From Sandarakinorhabdus limnophila DSM 17366 (lineage in GTDB: Bacteria > Pseudomonadota > Alphaproteobacteria > Sphingomonadales > Sphingomonadaceae): 64,000 nt of DNA. Both the position numbers and the translations under genes were made by a program. Below are positions 6,751-16,367 of this stretch, piece after piece. The notes below the pieces were generated by a model. That model ran no database searches, had not been told where the DNA came from, and worked only from the letters and a program-made list of their open reading frames with translations. The stretch is taken from contig NZ_ATVO01000009.1 of the NCBI RefSeq assembly GCF_000420765.1, positions 62,001 to 126,000 of the forward strand. Reading direction: 5' to 3'. Within the stretch, counting starts at the first letter, position 1; each line of letters begins with the position of its first letter.

Positions 6751-8316
6751 TTATTTCGCCGGGATCAGCTTCACGCCGGTATAGCGGCCCGGCGTGTTGC
6801 CGCGCTGCACCAGCATCAGCACCGTGTCCTTGCCGGCCTTGCGTTCGGCGTCGACGGCAGCCGCCGCTTCGGCGGGGCTGGTCACCGGCTTCTGACCGAT
6901 CTTTAGGATGACGTCGCCGCGCTGCAGGCCCTTGGTGGCTGCGTCCGACGACGGGCTGATGCCGGCAATCACCACGCCCTGCACCTTTTCATCCAGCTTC
7001 AGCTGCTGGCGCAGCACCGGGGTGAGCGGCTGAAGGGTGATGCCCAGGCTGGCCTTGGCAGCTTCGATGCCGGGGGCCTTGCTGGTGTCTTCAGCGGCCG
7101 GTTCGTCGTCCGAAGGCAGGCCAGCGCGCTGCGCCACCACGGCTTCGGATGGGCGCTGCGCGATGATGGCGTTCACCTTCAGGCGCTTGCCTTCGCGGAT
7201 CATTTCGATCGGGATGGTGGAGCCGATCGGCGTGGTGGCAACGATGTACGAAAGGCTGTTGTCGAAATTCACCTCGCGGCCGGCCACCGTCACGATCACA
7301 TCGCCCTGGCGCACGCCGGCGCGCGCGGCCGGGCCGTTGGGTTCGACGCTGGCAACAATCTCGCCCTTGTCCTTGGGCAGGCCAAGGCCGGCGGCGATAT
7401 CTGCCGAAAGCCGCTGGATGGCGACGCCCAGATAACCGCGCTTCACCGCACCGGTCGCCTTCAGCTGATCGACCACCGGCTTGGCCAGTTCGGCCGGGAT
7501 GGCAAAGCCCAAGCCAACGTTGCCGCCGGTGGGCGAGAAGATCGCCGTGTTGATGCCGATCACATTGCCGGCCAGATCGAACAGCGGCCCGCCGCTGTTG
7601 CCCTGGTTGATGCTGGCATCAGTCTGGATATAGCGGTCATATTGGCCCGAACCGATATCGCGGTGCAGGGCGGAAATGATGCCGGCGGTGACGGTGCCAC
7701 CCAGCCCGAACGGGTTGCCGATGGCGATAGACCAATCGCCGACGCGCGTGGTCTCACTGTTGCCGAACTGCACGAACGGCAGGCCGGTCGCTTCGATCTT
7801 CAGCACGGCCAGATCGGTGAGCGGATCGCGGCCGACCACGCGCGCCTTGTACTCGCGCCGGTCCGACAATGTGACCGTGATCGATTCCACCGGCTGGTTG
7901 CGGCCTTCGCCCGCCGAAATCACGTGGTTGTTGGTAACGATATAGCCATCAGCCGCGATGACGAATCCGCTGCCCAGGCTGGTCGCCTCGCGCGTCACCG
8001 GCTCACCGCCGTCCTGCTGTTCCTGGAAACGGCGGAACAGATCTTCCAGCGGATTGCCGCCGGGCTGGCCGGGCATGCGGCGCATGCGGCCGATTTCTAC
8101 CTTTTGTGTGGTCGACACGTTCACCACCGCCGGCGCCAACCGCGCCGTCAGATCGGCAAAGCTGCGCGGCGCGCCACCGGGTGGCGCAATGGCCACGGCC
8201 GGTGCCACGGCGTTCTGCGCCGGCTGGGTGGCAGGCGCCTGCGCGACGGCAATGGCAGCCAAGCCAGTGGCCAGCACGGCGACGGGAACAAGCGAACGAA
8301 CGATCTTTGACTTCAT
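6751..8316 (-). CDS. degP: Do-family periplasmic serine protease/chaperone (DegP/HtrA)
   Basis: A 521-residue exported protease that degrades or refolds damaged envelope proteins. An N-terminal signal sequence ends near residue 26 (VLATGLAAIAVAQA). The trypsin-like domain carries the catalytic triad H131 (TNNHV), D168 (LTDLAVLKI) and S241 (GNSGGPLF). Two PDZ domains follow (about 285-375 and 430-515), separated by an acidic linker DDEPAAEDTS. It lies downstream of hflK-hflC on the same strand, separated by 86 bases, which fits an envelope quality-control group and possible joint control. It ends at an intrinsic terminator. Confidence 0.93.
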   Translation of the reverse strand: MKSKIVRSLVPVAVLATGLAAIAVAQAPATQPAQNAVAPAVAIAPPGGAPRSFADLTARLAPAVVNVSTTQKVEIGRMRRMPGQPGGNPLEDLFRRFQEQQDGGEPVTREATSLGSGFVIAADGYIVTNNHVISAGEGRNQPVESITVTLSDRREYKARVVGRDPLTDLAVLKIEATGLPFVQFGNSETTRVGDWSIAIGNPFGLGGTVTAGIISALHRDIGSGQYDRYIQTDASINQGNSGGPLFDLAGNVIGINTAIFSPTGGNVGLGFAIPAELAKPVVDQLKATGAVKRGYLGVAIQRLSADIAAGLGLPKDKGEIVASVEPNGPAARAGVRQGDVIVTVAGREVNFDNSLSYIVATTPIGSTIPIEMIREGKRLKVNAIIAQRPSEAVVAQRAGLPSDDEPAAEDTSKAPGIEAAKASLGITLQPLTPVLRQQLKLDEKVQGVVIAGISPSSDAATKGLQRGDVILKIGQKPVTSPAEAAAAVDAERKAGKDTVLMLVQRGNTPGRYTGVKLIPAK

Positions 8317-8402
8317 GTTTGTCTTTCTGGTTGCAATGCGGTTGAGCCCACCTGGCTTATGCGAACAACACGCCTAACCGTGCATGAACAAGGCCGAACG
8401 GC

Positions 8403-9251
8403 TCAGCGATTGCCCTTGCGGCCTTCGAACTCGCGCAGGAATTCATTGTTCGGCCCCAGGATCACGGTGGCGGTGCCGTCTTCGAACGTGGTGCGATAGG
8501 CCTGCATGGCGCGATAGAAGGCATAGAATTCCGGATCCTTGCCAAAACTGTCGGCATAGATGCGCGCGGCGCTGGCATCGGCTTCGGCCTGCACCAATTG
8601 CGCCTGCTTGTTGCCCTGGGCGCGGATGGTCGCCGCTTCCTGCTGCCGGGCCGAGGCCATGCGCGCATACGCTGCTTCCAGCGGCGGGCCCGACGGCAGA
8701 TCGGCGCGCTTGATGCGCACGTCCACGATTTCGGCGCCATATTGCTTGGCCTGGCTGTTCACGCTGGACTGGATATCATCCATCAGCGCCCCGCGTTCCG
8801 GCGACAGCAACGCGGCAAACGGCTGCTTGCCCAGCTCGTTGCGCAGTTTCGATGCCAGGATTCGCTTCAGCGCGTCGGCCGCATTCTGTTCGGTGCCCAC
8901 GGTTTCCACCATGCGCTGCGGGTTGACGATGCGGAAACGCGCAAAGGCATCCACCACCAGCCGCAGCTGATCGGTGGAAAGCACCGTCTGCGCATCGATA
9001 TCCAGATCCATGATGCGCTTGTCGATGAAGCGCACGTCTTCGATGAAGGGCACCTTCATCGTCAGACCGGCGCCGGTTTCGCCCAGCTTTGCCTTCGGAT
9101 CATATTCGTTCACGATCCGCTCCGGTTTGCCCAGGCGCAGCACCACGGCCTGCTGGGTTTCGGGAACGGTGTAGAAACTGCTCATCGCCAGCACGACGAG
9201 GGCAAAGCCCAAGCCGGCCAGTATTGCAGGATTGCGGGTCAAGGTGGCCAT
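8403..9251 (-). CDS. hflC: HflC, SPFH-domain modulator of FtsH
   Basis: A 282-residue membrane-anchored protein with one N-terminal span (ILAGLGFALVVLAMSSFYTV) and a periplasmic SPFH/band-7 domain (from about residue 30), followed by an Ala/Gln-rich coiled region (ARQQEAATIRAQGNKQAQ). HflC and HflK assemble into a cage around FtsH and tune its membrane-protein degradation. It begins 14 bases after the end of hflK behind GGAAAGA. FtsH itself is encoded about 8 kb away in this window. Confidence 0.93.
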   Translation of the reverse strand: MATLTRNPAILAGLGFALVVLAMSSFYTVPETQQAVVLRLGKPERIVNEYDPKAKLGETGAGLTMKVPFIEDVRFIDKRIMDLDIDAQTVLSTDQLRLVVDAFARFRIVNPQRMVETVGTEQNAADALKRILASKLRNELGKQPFAALLSPERGALMDDIQSSVNSQAKQYGAEIVDVRIKRADLPSGPPLEAAYARMASARQQEAATIRAQGNKQAQLVQAEADASAARIYADSFGKDPEFYAFYRAMQAYRTTFEDGTATVILGPNNEFLREFEGRKGNR

Positions 9252-9265
9252 CGTGATTCTTTCCG

Positions 9266-10378
9266 TTACCGCTGTGCCGGGGCCGGGGCCGGCTCGGCCG
9301 GCGCGATTGCCGCGCGGCGGCGCACTTCAGGCAGCGGCAGATAGGGCGCCACACCTGGAGCATCCACCACGGTCTTTTCCACCTTGGCCAGCACCTTTTC
9401 CATGGTTTCCAGATACATGCGCTTGCGCGTCACTTCCGGGGCCAGGCGATACTGGGCATAAACGGCATCAAAGCCGGCGGCATCGCCCTGAGCCTTGGCG
9501 ACCAGCGCCTGGGCATAGGTGCGGGCGCGGTTCAGATATTGCTGCGCGTCCTGCTGGGCCGCGGAAACATCCTTGAACGCGCCATCGATGGCGGCGGGCG
9601 GATCGGCCTGCTTGATATCCACGCCGCGCACATCAACACCGCTGCGATAGCTGTCGAGCAGTTCCTGCATGCGTTCGCGCACCCGATCGGCGATCTGGGC
9701 GCGTTGCGGTCCCAGTGCATCATTCAGCGAGGCGCGGCTGATTTCGGCACGCATCGCCGATTCGGCCACTTCGCGCACGGTTTTTTCTGGATCCGAAAGC
9801 TCATACAGGAAGCTTTCCGGATTCCGGATCTTCCAGCGCACAGTGTAGGCAAGGTTGATGATATTCTGATCGCCGGTGAGCATCAGATTCTCGTTGGCGC
9901 CTTCGCTCGACGAAATATCGATGATGTTGATCTGCTCAACCTTGCGCAGTTCCACCGCATCAATCGGCCACGGCAGCTTGAAATGCACGCCCGGGCCGGT
10001 GGTCGAAACATAGGCGCCAAAACGTTGCACCACCGCAGCTGACTGCGCATCCACCGAGTAAAAACTGGAAAACACCACCCAGGCCGCCACGATCGCCCCG
10101 CCGGCCCACACCAGCCAGCGGCCATCACCAACATCGAAACCGCCGCCGCTGCCGCCACTGCCGCCGCCAAACTGGGTTTTCAGACGTTCCTGGCTGCGCC
10201 GGATCAGATCATCGAAATCGCCGCCGCGGCTCTGCCCGGGCTTGCCCATCGGGCGGCGCGGCGGGCCTTCGCCCCATGGATTGACGGGCCGGTTTTCGGG
10301 CTTCTTGGCCGCCGGCTCTTCGCCTTCGGCACCGGACGGGCTGTCGCCGCCACCTTCACCATTGTTCTGCCATGGCAT
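9266..10378 (-). CDS. hflK: HflK, SPFH-domain modulator of FtsH
   Basis: A 370-residue protein. A Gly/Pro-rich cytoplasmic N-terminus includes PVNPWGEGPP and DFDDLIRRSQERLK. One membrane span follows near VWAGGAIVAAWVVFSSFY, then the SPFH domain and a C-terminal coiled coil (DAQQYLNRARTYAQALVAKAQG). It is the partner of HflC in the FtsH-regulating complex. It diverges from mrp across about 130 bases, which must hold both promoters. The Gly tract GGGSGGSGGG just before the span is typical of alphaproteobacterial HflK. Confidence 0.93.
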   Translation of the reverse strand: MPWQNNGEGGGDSPSGAEGEEPAAKKPENRPVNPWGEGPPRRPMGKPGQSRGGDFDDLIRRSQERLKTQFGGGSGGSGGGFDVGDGRWLVWAGGAIVAAWVVFSSFYSVDAQSAAVVQRFGAYVSTTGPGVHFKLPWPIDAVELRKVEQINIIDISSSEGANENLMLTGDQNIINLAYTVRWKIRNPESFLYELSDPEKTVREVAESAMRAEISRASLNDALGPQRAQIADRVRERMQELLDSYRSGVDVRGVDIKQADPPAAIDGAFKDVSAAQQDAQQYLNRARTYAQALVAKAQGDAAGFDAVYAQYRLAPEVTRKRMYLETMEKVLAKVEKTVVDAPGVAPYLPLPEVRRRAAIAPAEPAPAPAQR

Positions 10379-10511
10379 GGACTGGATGAAACCTTATCGA
10401 AAGACGTTGAAACATCTATATACGGACGCCAAACGGGGATTGCGAGACCATGCGGCAATGCGGCGGCATTTGTCTGCGGTTATGGCCTCGACTGCAAGGA
10501 AGAACAGGCTG

Positions 10512-11534
10512 ATGGCCGTGAAGAACGATGTGATGACCGCGCTGACCGCGGTGGCTGATCCGGCCGGCGGCGGCACCGTGGTGGAAACCGGCCGCGCCGC
10601 TGGCGTCGTGGTGAAGGACGATGGCACCGTGGGCCTGGTGCTGGCGGTGGACGGCCTCGACAAGACCACGGCCGAGCGCCTGCAGGCCACCGTTGAAGCC
10701 GCCGTGAAGCGCGTGCCCGGTGTGAGCGTCGCGCGCATCATTCTCACCGCCGACAGAGCCGCGACGCCCACGGCCGCACCGAAGGCCAGCACCGTGCCGG
10801 GCATCCGCAAGCTGGTTGCGGTGGCCAGCGGCAAGGGCGGCGTTGGCAAATCCACCGTGGCCGCCAACCTGGCTTTCGCCCTGGCCCGCGCCGGGCAAAC
10901 GGTCGGCCTGCTCGATGCCGATATTTACGGCCCCTCCGTGCCCACCCTGTTGGGCATCGAAGGCCGCGCCCGGGTGGAGAATGACAAGCTGCAACCCGAA
11001 GTGCGCCATGGCATCAAGGCGCTTTCGATGGGCATGATGACCGATCCCAACAAGGCGATCGTCTGGCGCGGGCCGATGGCGTCCTCTGCGCTCGTCCAGA
11101 TGGTCGAACAATGTGATTGGGGCGCGCTCGACGTGCTGGTCATCGATCTGCCGCCCGGCACTGGCGACGTGCAGCTCACGCTCGCACAGAAACTCAAGCC
11201 CGATGGCGCGCTGATCGTCTCCACCCCGCAGGATCTCGCCCTCATCGATGCCCGCCGCGCCGTCGCCATGTTCGGCGAAGTGAACGTGCGCGTGCTCGGC
11301 GTGGTCGAAAACATGGCCGGTTACTGCTGCCCCAACTGCGGCCATGTCTCCGATCCGTTCGGCCACGGCGGCGCGGAAAAGGAAGCCGAAGCGATGGGCG
11401 TGCCCTTCCTTGGCCGCATCCCCCTGCAGATGGCGGTGCGCACAGCATCGGAAACCGCCCAGCCGGTGAGCGGCGAGGCGGCCGCCATCTTCGACGAAAT
11501 CGCCCGCGGCGTGATCGTCACAGTCGGGCTGTAA
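10512..11534 (+). CDS. mrp: Mrp/NBP35-family ATPase, iron-sulfur cluster carrier (ApbC)
   Basis: About 340 residues. An N-terminal MIP18-like domain (residues 1-80) is followed by a P-loop ATPase with the deviant Walker A SGKGGVGKS (106-114). A paired-cysteine motif YCCPNCG near the C-terminus binds a bridging Fe-S cluster. It acts as a scaffold or carrier for 4Fe-4S delivery. I start it at ATG 10512 because the family begins with this domain. In-frame codons upstream run into the hflK promoter region and give no family similarity. ATG 10482 is a possible alternative. The next gene begins 4 bases after its stop. Confidence 0.9.
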   Translation: MAVKNDVMTALTAVADPAGGGTVVETGRAAGVVVKDDGTVGLVLAVDGLDKTTAERLQATVEAAVKRVPGVSVARIILTADRAATPTAAPKASTVPGIRKLVAVASGKGGVGKSTVAANLAFALARAGQTVGLLDADIYGPSVPTLLGIEGRARVENDKLQPEVRHGIKALSMGMMTDPNKAIVWRGPMASSALVQMVEQCDWGALDVLVIDLPPGTGDVQLTLAQKLKPDGALIVSTPQDLALIDARRAVAMFGEVNVRVLGVVENMAGYCCPNCGHVSDPFGHGGAEKEAEAMGVPFLGRIPLQMAVRTASETAQPVSGEAAAIFDEIARGVIVTVGL

Positions 11535-11538
11535 CGCC

Positions 11539-11964
11539 ATGCCGCTCACCGCCGACGCCGACATCGCCCGCCTGCTGGAGCAGACCCGCACGATTGCGCT
11601 CGTCGGCGCCAGCGACCGCCCCGACCGCGCCGCGTTTGAGGTGATGGGGATGCTGCTCGCCCATGGCTACCACGTGATCCCCGTCAACCCGCAGCTCGCC
11701 GGGCAGGTGATCCACGGCCAGGCGGTTTTGGCGCAGCTGGCCGACATCGCCGAACCCATCGACATGGTGGACGTGTTCCGCCGCAGCGAGTTTGTTTCCG
11801 GCGTGGTGGACGAGGCCATCGCGGTGGGTGCGCGCGCCGTCTGGACGCAACTTGGCGTCATCGACCCTGTGGCCGCCACCCGCGCAGAAGCCGCCGGGCT
11901 GGATGTGGTGATGGATCGCTGCCCAAAGATCGAGATTCGCCGTCTTGGGTTGAGGAAGAAGTAA
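11539..11964 (+). CDS. CoA-binding (Rossmann-fold) protein, YccU-like
   Basis: A 141-residue single-domain protein. It has the N-terminal nucleotide-binding pattern ALVGASDRPDRAAFEVMGML and the conserved segment IPVNPQLAGQVIHGQ. Further family motifs are IDMVDVFRRSEF, AVWTQLGV and VMDRCPKIE. It matches the small CoA-binding proteins related to the N-terminus of succinyl-CoA synthetase alpha. The biological role of the family is poorly known. It lies 4 bases after mrp and is probably co-transcribed with it. Confidence 0.85.
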   Translation: MPLTADADIARLLEQTRTIALVGASDRPDRAAFEVMGMLLAHGYHVIPVNPQLAGQVIHGQAVLAQLADIAEPIDMVDVFRRSEFVSGVVDEAIAVGARAVWTQLGVIDPVAATRAEAAGLDVVMDRCPKIEIRRLGLRKK

Positions 11965-11979
11965 GCGGGCCTCCGGCGG

Positions 11980-11998
11980 GCAGGGCCTGAGGCCCTGC
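11980..11998. repeat. Palindromic intergenic element (possible REP-like hairpin)
   Basis: Arms GCAGGGCC (11980-11987) and GGCCCTGC (11991-11998) flank the loop TGA, immediately after CTCCGGCGG, in the 150-base gap after the CoA-binding gene. There is no T-run. The flanking text resembles intergenic palindromes scattered in sphingomonad genomes, but no second copy is present here, so repeat status is unproven. It could equally be a Rho-assisted terminator for the mrp operon. Confidence 0.4.
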
Positions 11999-12114
11999 AC
12001 CCACTTTCGTTCTCGGGCGGCCCGGGTGAAAGGCGCTCTGCCACCTGTCGCATTTGCAACTGGCCCCCGCTCCCACAGCAGCGCAAACAGCCACCAACAA
12101 CAGGGGACCCAAAC

Positions 12115-13392
12115 ATGCGCACCACCCTCATCGCCGCCCTCCTCCTCGCCAGCCCGGCCGCCGCCGAAACCATCGCCAAAGATATAATTGCAATCCGGGC
12201 CGGCCGCGTCATCACCGATGCCGCCAAGCCCGCCCTCGGTCCCAGCACGATCATCGTCACCGATGGCCGCATCACCGCCATCAACCCGGCCAGCGCGCCC
12301 ATCCCGGCCGGCGCGCGGGTCATCGACCAGTCCAGCCGCACCCTCAGCCCTGGGCTGATCGATAGCCACGTTCACCTCACCGGCGATCCCGGCACGCCGT
12401 TCTGGCGCGAAGCCATCGATAGCGCCGAACTCTCGGTGGCCTATGGCCTGAAGAACGCCCGCATCACGGCAAAGGCCGGCTTCACCACCGTGCGCGATCT
12501 GGGCAGCGCGCGGCTTTCGGGTTTCGCCGTGCGTGATGCCATCAACAGCGGCATGTTCCCCGGCCCGCGCATCCTCGCCGCCGGGGCGTCACTCTCCATC
12601 GTGGGCGGCCACGGCGACGTGTCCGGCTTTGCCCCGGTGGTGAATGACGCGCTCGATCAGGGCAACACCTGCACAGGCGCGGTGGAATGCGCCGCCAGGG
12701 TGCGGGAAGCCAGCCAGCACGGCGCCGATGTGATCAAGTTCACCGCCACCGGCGGCGTGCTCAGCCAGCAGGGCCGCGGGCTGGATCAGCATTTCACCGA
12801 TGATGAAATGCGCGCCATCGTGACGACCGCGCACAGCCTGGGCCTGAAGGTTGCCGCCCACGCCCACGGCCCGCGCGGCATCGAGGCGGCAGCGCGCGCC
12901 GGCGTCGATTCGGTGGAGCATGGCAGTTTCACCGATGAAGCCGGCGCCAAGGCACTTGCCGCCAACAAGGGCTGGCTCGTGCCAACATTGCTGCCCTTCC
13001 GCGCCACCGCCGAACGGCTGGGCAGCGGCGCCTATACCCCGGTTGTGGAAGCCAAGGTGCGCGCCATCCTGGAACGCCGCGGCAAGCAGATCATCGCCGC
13101 CCGCGCCGCCGGCGCCCGCATCGCCTTTGGCACCGATGCCGGCGTGTTCGAACATGGCCGCAACGGCCAGGAAGCCAGCGACATGGTGGAATTTGGCGGC
13201 ATGACGGCCCGCGAGGTGCTGATCAGCGCCACCACCGGCGCCGCCGAACTGCTCGGGCTCTCTGCCGAAACCGGCACGCTCGAACCCGGCAAGGCCGCCG
13301 ACATCATCGCCACTGATGGCGACCCGACCGCGGACGCGAAACAGCTGGCGCAGGTGAAATGGGTGATGGCGCGTGGGAAGGTGATTGACTGA
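12115..13392 (+). CDS. Exported metal-dependent amidohydrolase
   Basis: A 425-residue amidohydrolase with a signal peptide (cleavage near SPAAAETI, residues 14-18). Metal-binding features of the superfamily appear in order: DSHVHLTG (HxH), a probable carboxylated lysine in VIKFTATGG, histidines in AAHAHG and VEHGSF, and the late aspartate in FGTDAGV. It resembles the imidazolonepropionase/prolidase-like group that includes exported Xaa-Pro or N-acyl amino acid hydrolases. The substrate is not predictable. A ribosome site AGGGGA lies eight bases before the ATG. Confidence 0.85.
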   Translation: MRTTLIAALLLASPAAAETIAKDIIAIRAGRVITDAAKPALGPSTIIVTDGRITAINPASAPIPAGARVIDQSSRTLSPGLIDSHVHLTGDPGTPFWREAIDSAELSVAYGLKNARITAKAGFTTVRDLGSARLSGFAVRDAINSGMFPGPRILAAGASLSIVGGHGDVSGFAPVVNDALDQGNTCTGAVECAARVREASQHGADVIKFTATGGVLSQQGRGLDQHFTDDEMRAIVTTAHSLGLKVAAHAHGPRGIEAAARAGVDSVEHGSFTDEAGAKALAANKGWLVPTLLPFRATAERLGSGAYTPVVEAKVRAILERRGKQIIAARAAGARIAFGTDAGVFEHGRNGQEASDMVEFGGMTAREVLISATTGAAELLGLSAETGTLEPGKAADIIATDGDPTADAKQLAQVKWVMARGKVID

Positions 13393-13443
13393 TTCGCCAA
13401 CCGTCTTATTGCAGCAATACGCTTGATCTTCCGGAGCCTTTCC

Positions 13444-15267
13444 ATGCGCGCTTTTCTTCTGCTTGCCGCCAGCCTGATCGCGATTGTGCCCGCGGCCGCA
13501 CAAACCACCATGGCGCCAGCCGCCGGCACCGGTACGGCACAGGCCGGCACCCAAACGCCAGCCGCCGCCCTCAGCGCGCTGTTTGCTGCCAGCGATACCG
13601 ACAGTCTGAAACGCAATCCGCTCTATGGCCTGTTCCGCGGTGATACCAGCCGTGCCGACCAGTTGGGCGAAATGATCACCGACGCGGCTTTTGCTGCCGA
13701 AAAGCGCGCCGCGGAGTCCGAATTGGGGGCCTTGGCTGCCATCGACCGCAGCGCCCTCACTGCGGACGAGCAAGTGAGTTACGACACGTTCAAATGGCAG
13801 CGCGAAACCGATCTTGCCGGCGTGCAGCCCGACCTGCTCGCCGCCAATCTGCCGCGTCCGATCGATCACTTTTTCGGCTTCCACAATTTCATCGCGGAAC
13901 TCCAATCCGGCGAAAGTGCAGCGCCCTTCAAGTCATTGAAAGATTACGAAGATGCGCTGAAGCGCCACGACCAGTTCGCGCTGCTGCTCGATCTTTCGAT
14001 CCTGCGGTTCCGCCAGGGCATGAAGACCGGCGTGGTGCAGCCTAAGCTGGTGGTGAACAACATCATCGACCAGCTGAACAACCTCACCACCGGCGGCACG
14101 GACGCTTCCATCATGATGAAGCCGGTGCAGAAATTCCCCAACGATATCAGTGCTGCAGACCAGGCGCGGCTGAAGGCGGCCTATGCTAAGGCGGTGGGCG
14201 AACGGGTCAATCCGGCGCTCCTGCGCCTACGCGATTTCCTGAAAGTCGAATATCTGCCGGTCGCCCGCGAAGCGCCCGGCCTGGGCGCCATGCCGGGCGG
14301 ACCGGCGCTTTATCGCTATCTGGTCGCCGCCAACACCACGACCAGCCTCACTCCCGACGAGATCCACAACATTGGCCTGTCCGAAGTTGCCCGTATTCTC
14401 AAGGGGATGGACGAGGTGCAAGCCCGCGTTGGCTTCAAGGGCGACCGCGCCGCCTTCTTCACCCAACTGCGCACTGATCCGCGCTTCAAGTTCGCCTCCG
14501 CCACAGCCATGGGGGATGCCTTTCGCGATACGGGCAAGAGCGTCGATGCAGTGATCGGCCAGCTGTTTGATACGCTGCCGAAATCGCCGCTGGAGATCCG
14601 CCCGGTCCCGCCGCACCGGGAAAAGACCGATGCCGGCGGCAGTTATCAGGGCGGCACGCCCGACGGTAGCCGCCCCGGCATCTTCTATTACAACAGCTAT
14701 GATCTGCCTTCGCGCAGCAACTATGGTGTGGAAACGCTCTTCCTGCACGAAGCCGTGCCCGGCCACCATTTCCAGGTCAGCCTTGCGCAAGAGAATGAGA
14801 AACTCCCCGCTTTCCAGCGCTTTGGCGGCAACACCGCTTTTGCCGAAGGCTGGGGCCTCTATGCCGAAAGCCTGGGGCCGGAACTGGGCATGTTCAAGGA
14901 CCCCTATCAGCTGCAGGGCCGATATGAAGACGAGATGCTGCGCGCCCTGCGGCTCGTTGTTGATACCGGCATCCATTCAAAGGGTTGGGGCCGCGATCAG
15001 TCGATCGACTATATGCTGGCCAACAGCAGCATGAGCCGCACCGATGCCACCGCCGAAGTTGAGCGCTATATCGCCATCCCCGGCCAAGCGCTGGCCTACA
15101 AGATCGGCCAGCTCACCATCAGCCGCCTGCGGGCGAAGGCTGAAAAGGCACTTGGATCAAACTTCAACATCAAGCACTTCCACCGCGAAGTGCTGATGAC
15201 GGGCGCCCTGCCAATGGCGGTGCTGGAGGCCAAGATCGACAGGTGGATTGCCAGCGGCGGCGAGTAA
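13444..15267 (+). CDS. Exported DUF885 peptidase-like protein
   Basis: A 607-residue exported protein of the DUF885 family. The signal peptide is MRAFLLLAASLIAIVPAAAQ. The putative zinc-peptidase motif HEAVPGHH is at residues 435-442, with a downstream acidic motif AEGWGLYAE. DUF885 proteins are related to M2/M3-like metallopeptidases, but very few have known substrates. I chose the ATG at 13444 because GGAG lies eight bases before it and the signal peptide begins there. Its stop is one base from that of the convergent reductase. Confidence 0.85.
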   Translation: MRAFLLLAASLIAIVPAAAQTTMAPAAGTGTAQAGTQTPAAALSALFAASDTDSLKRNPLYGLFRGDTSRADQLGEMITDAAFAAEKRAAESELGALAAIDRSALTADEQVSYDTFKWQRETDLAGVQPDLLAANLPRPIDHFFGFHNFIAELQSGESAAPFKSLKDYEDALKRHDQFALLLDLSILRFRQGMKTGVVQPKLVVNNIIDQLNNLTTGGTDASIMMKPVQKFPNDISAADQARLKAAYAKAVGERVNPALLRLRDFLKVEYLPVAREAPGLGAMPGGPALYRYLVAANTTTSLTPDEIHNIGLSEVARILKGMDEVQARVGFKGDRAAFFTQLRTDPRFKFASATAMGDAFRDTGKSVDAVIGQLFDTLPKSPLEIRPVPPHREKTDAGGSYQGGTPDGSRPGIFYYNSYDLPSRSNYGVETLFLHEAVPGHHFQVSLAQENEKLPAFQRFGGNTAFAEGWGLYAESLGPELGMFKDPYQLQGRYEDEMLRALRLVVDTGIHSKGWGRDQSIDYMLANSSMSRTDATAEVERYIAIPGQALAYKIGQLTISRLRAKAEKALGSNFNIKHFHREVLMTGALPMAVLEAKIDRWIASGGE

Positions 15268-15268
15268 G

Positions 15269-16282
15269 TCAGGCCTTCACCAGCCCCTTATCGATCAGGC
15301 TGTGGGCGCAATCGAGGATGGTCGTCGCCTCGTCGCGGGTCTTCCAGCCCAGCCGCTCCAGCGCGTGCGCGGCGCTGGCTTCGCGGCGGCGACCAAGTTC
15401 GGGCACTACCATCTTCACCGTCGCATCGAAATTGGCGAGCAATTTCAACAGAAAATCCGGTAGGCCACGCGTCGGCACACGTCGCGCGTGATCGCCGAGC
15501 CCGGCCTTCAGCACGTCCGCCACCTCACGCATCCACATAAACTTGCCTTGCGCGATGAAGCGCTCACCATCCAGCCCCGGCGTCACCATCGCCAGCACAT
15601 GCAAGGCGGCGACATCGCGCACATCAACGACACCAAAACCCAGCCGCGGCAGACCAGGCAACGCCCCGTCGAGCAACTTCTTCACCACTTCCAAGCTGGT
15701 CGAAAAATCGGCGCCAAGCACAGGGCCGAGCACGGCAGCGGGGTTGATGGACACATACTCCATCCCCTGCCCATGAGCCGAAATCCACTCCCGCGCCGCG
15801 CGTTCGGCGAGCGTCTTTGACTTGATATAGGCGTATGATTCCAGGCTGTTGATGTTGGACCAATCGCCTTCCGTGAACGGCGTGCCGCGCTCACCATGGC
15901 CATAGGCGATTGCTGCCATACTGCTGGTCATCACCACACGCTTCACGCCGGCAGCATGGGCGAAACGCAGCGCACGCAAGGCGCCTTCGCGGGCCGGGAC
16001 GATCAGTTCATCGGGATCCTTCGGCTCGCCAGCCGGGATCGGCGAAGCGATGTGTTGAACGAAGGCAATGTTATCCATCGCCTCGGCCCAGCCGGCGTCG
16101 CTCATCAGATCGCAGGCCACCAGCTCCAGATCGGGCAGGCCCAGCGTGGCGCGCACTTCGCCAGCGCGAGCCAGATTGCGGATGGTGCCGCGCACTGCCC
16201 AGCCGTCGGCCACCAGCGCCTTGATGATGAAACCGGCGATATAACCCGATGCGCCGGTCACCAACACCTTGCCCGTTGCCAT
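15269..16282 (-). CDS. NAD(P)-dependent aldehyde/dihydroflavonol-type reductase (extended SDR)
   Basis: A 337-residue extended SDR. It has the dinucleotide motif GASGYIAG near residue 10, an active-site serine pair in VVMTSSMAAI, and catalytic YxxxK within YAYIKSKTLAER. The pattern matches the dihydroflavonol-4-reductase-like group, which in bacteria usually reduces aldehydes or ketones. It is divergent from the MFS gene and convergent with DUF885, so it appears to be monocistronic. The substrate is unknown. Confidence 0.85.
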   Translation of the reverse strand: MATGKVLVTGASGYIAGFIIKALVADGWAVRGTIRNLARAGEVRATLGLPDLELVACDLMSDAGWAEAMDNIAFVQHIASPIPAGEPKDPDELIVPAREGALRALRFAHAAGVKRVVMTSSMAAIAYGHGERGTPFTEGDWSNINSLESYAYIKSKTLAERAAREWISAHGQGMEYVSINPAAVLGPVLGADFSTSLEVVKKLLDGALPGLPRLGFGVVDVRDVAALHVLAMVTPGLDGERFIAQGKFMWMREVADVLKAGLGDHARRVPTRGLPDFLLKLLANFDATVKMVVPELGRRREASAAHALERLGWKTRDEATTILDCAHSLIDKGLVKA

Positions 16283-16367
16283 ATCACCCTCCCGCTGCTG
16301 TCAGGATGGCATGGTGGTGGGCAAGTGCCGGCTTGGCAAGCGCGTCGGTGAGGGCCATGAAGCAGGC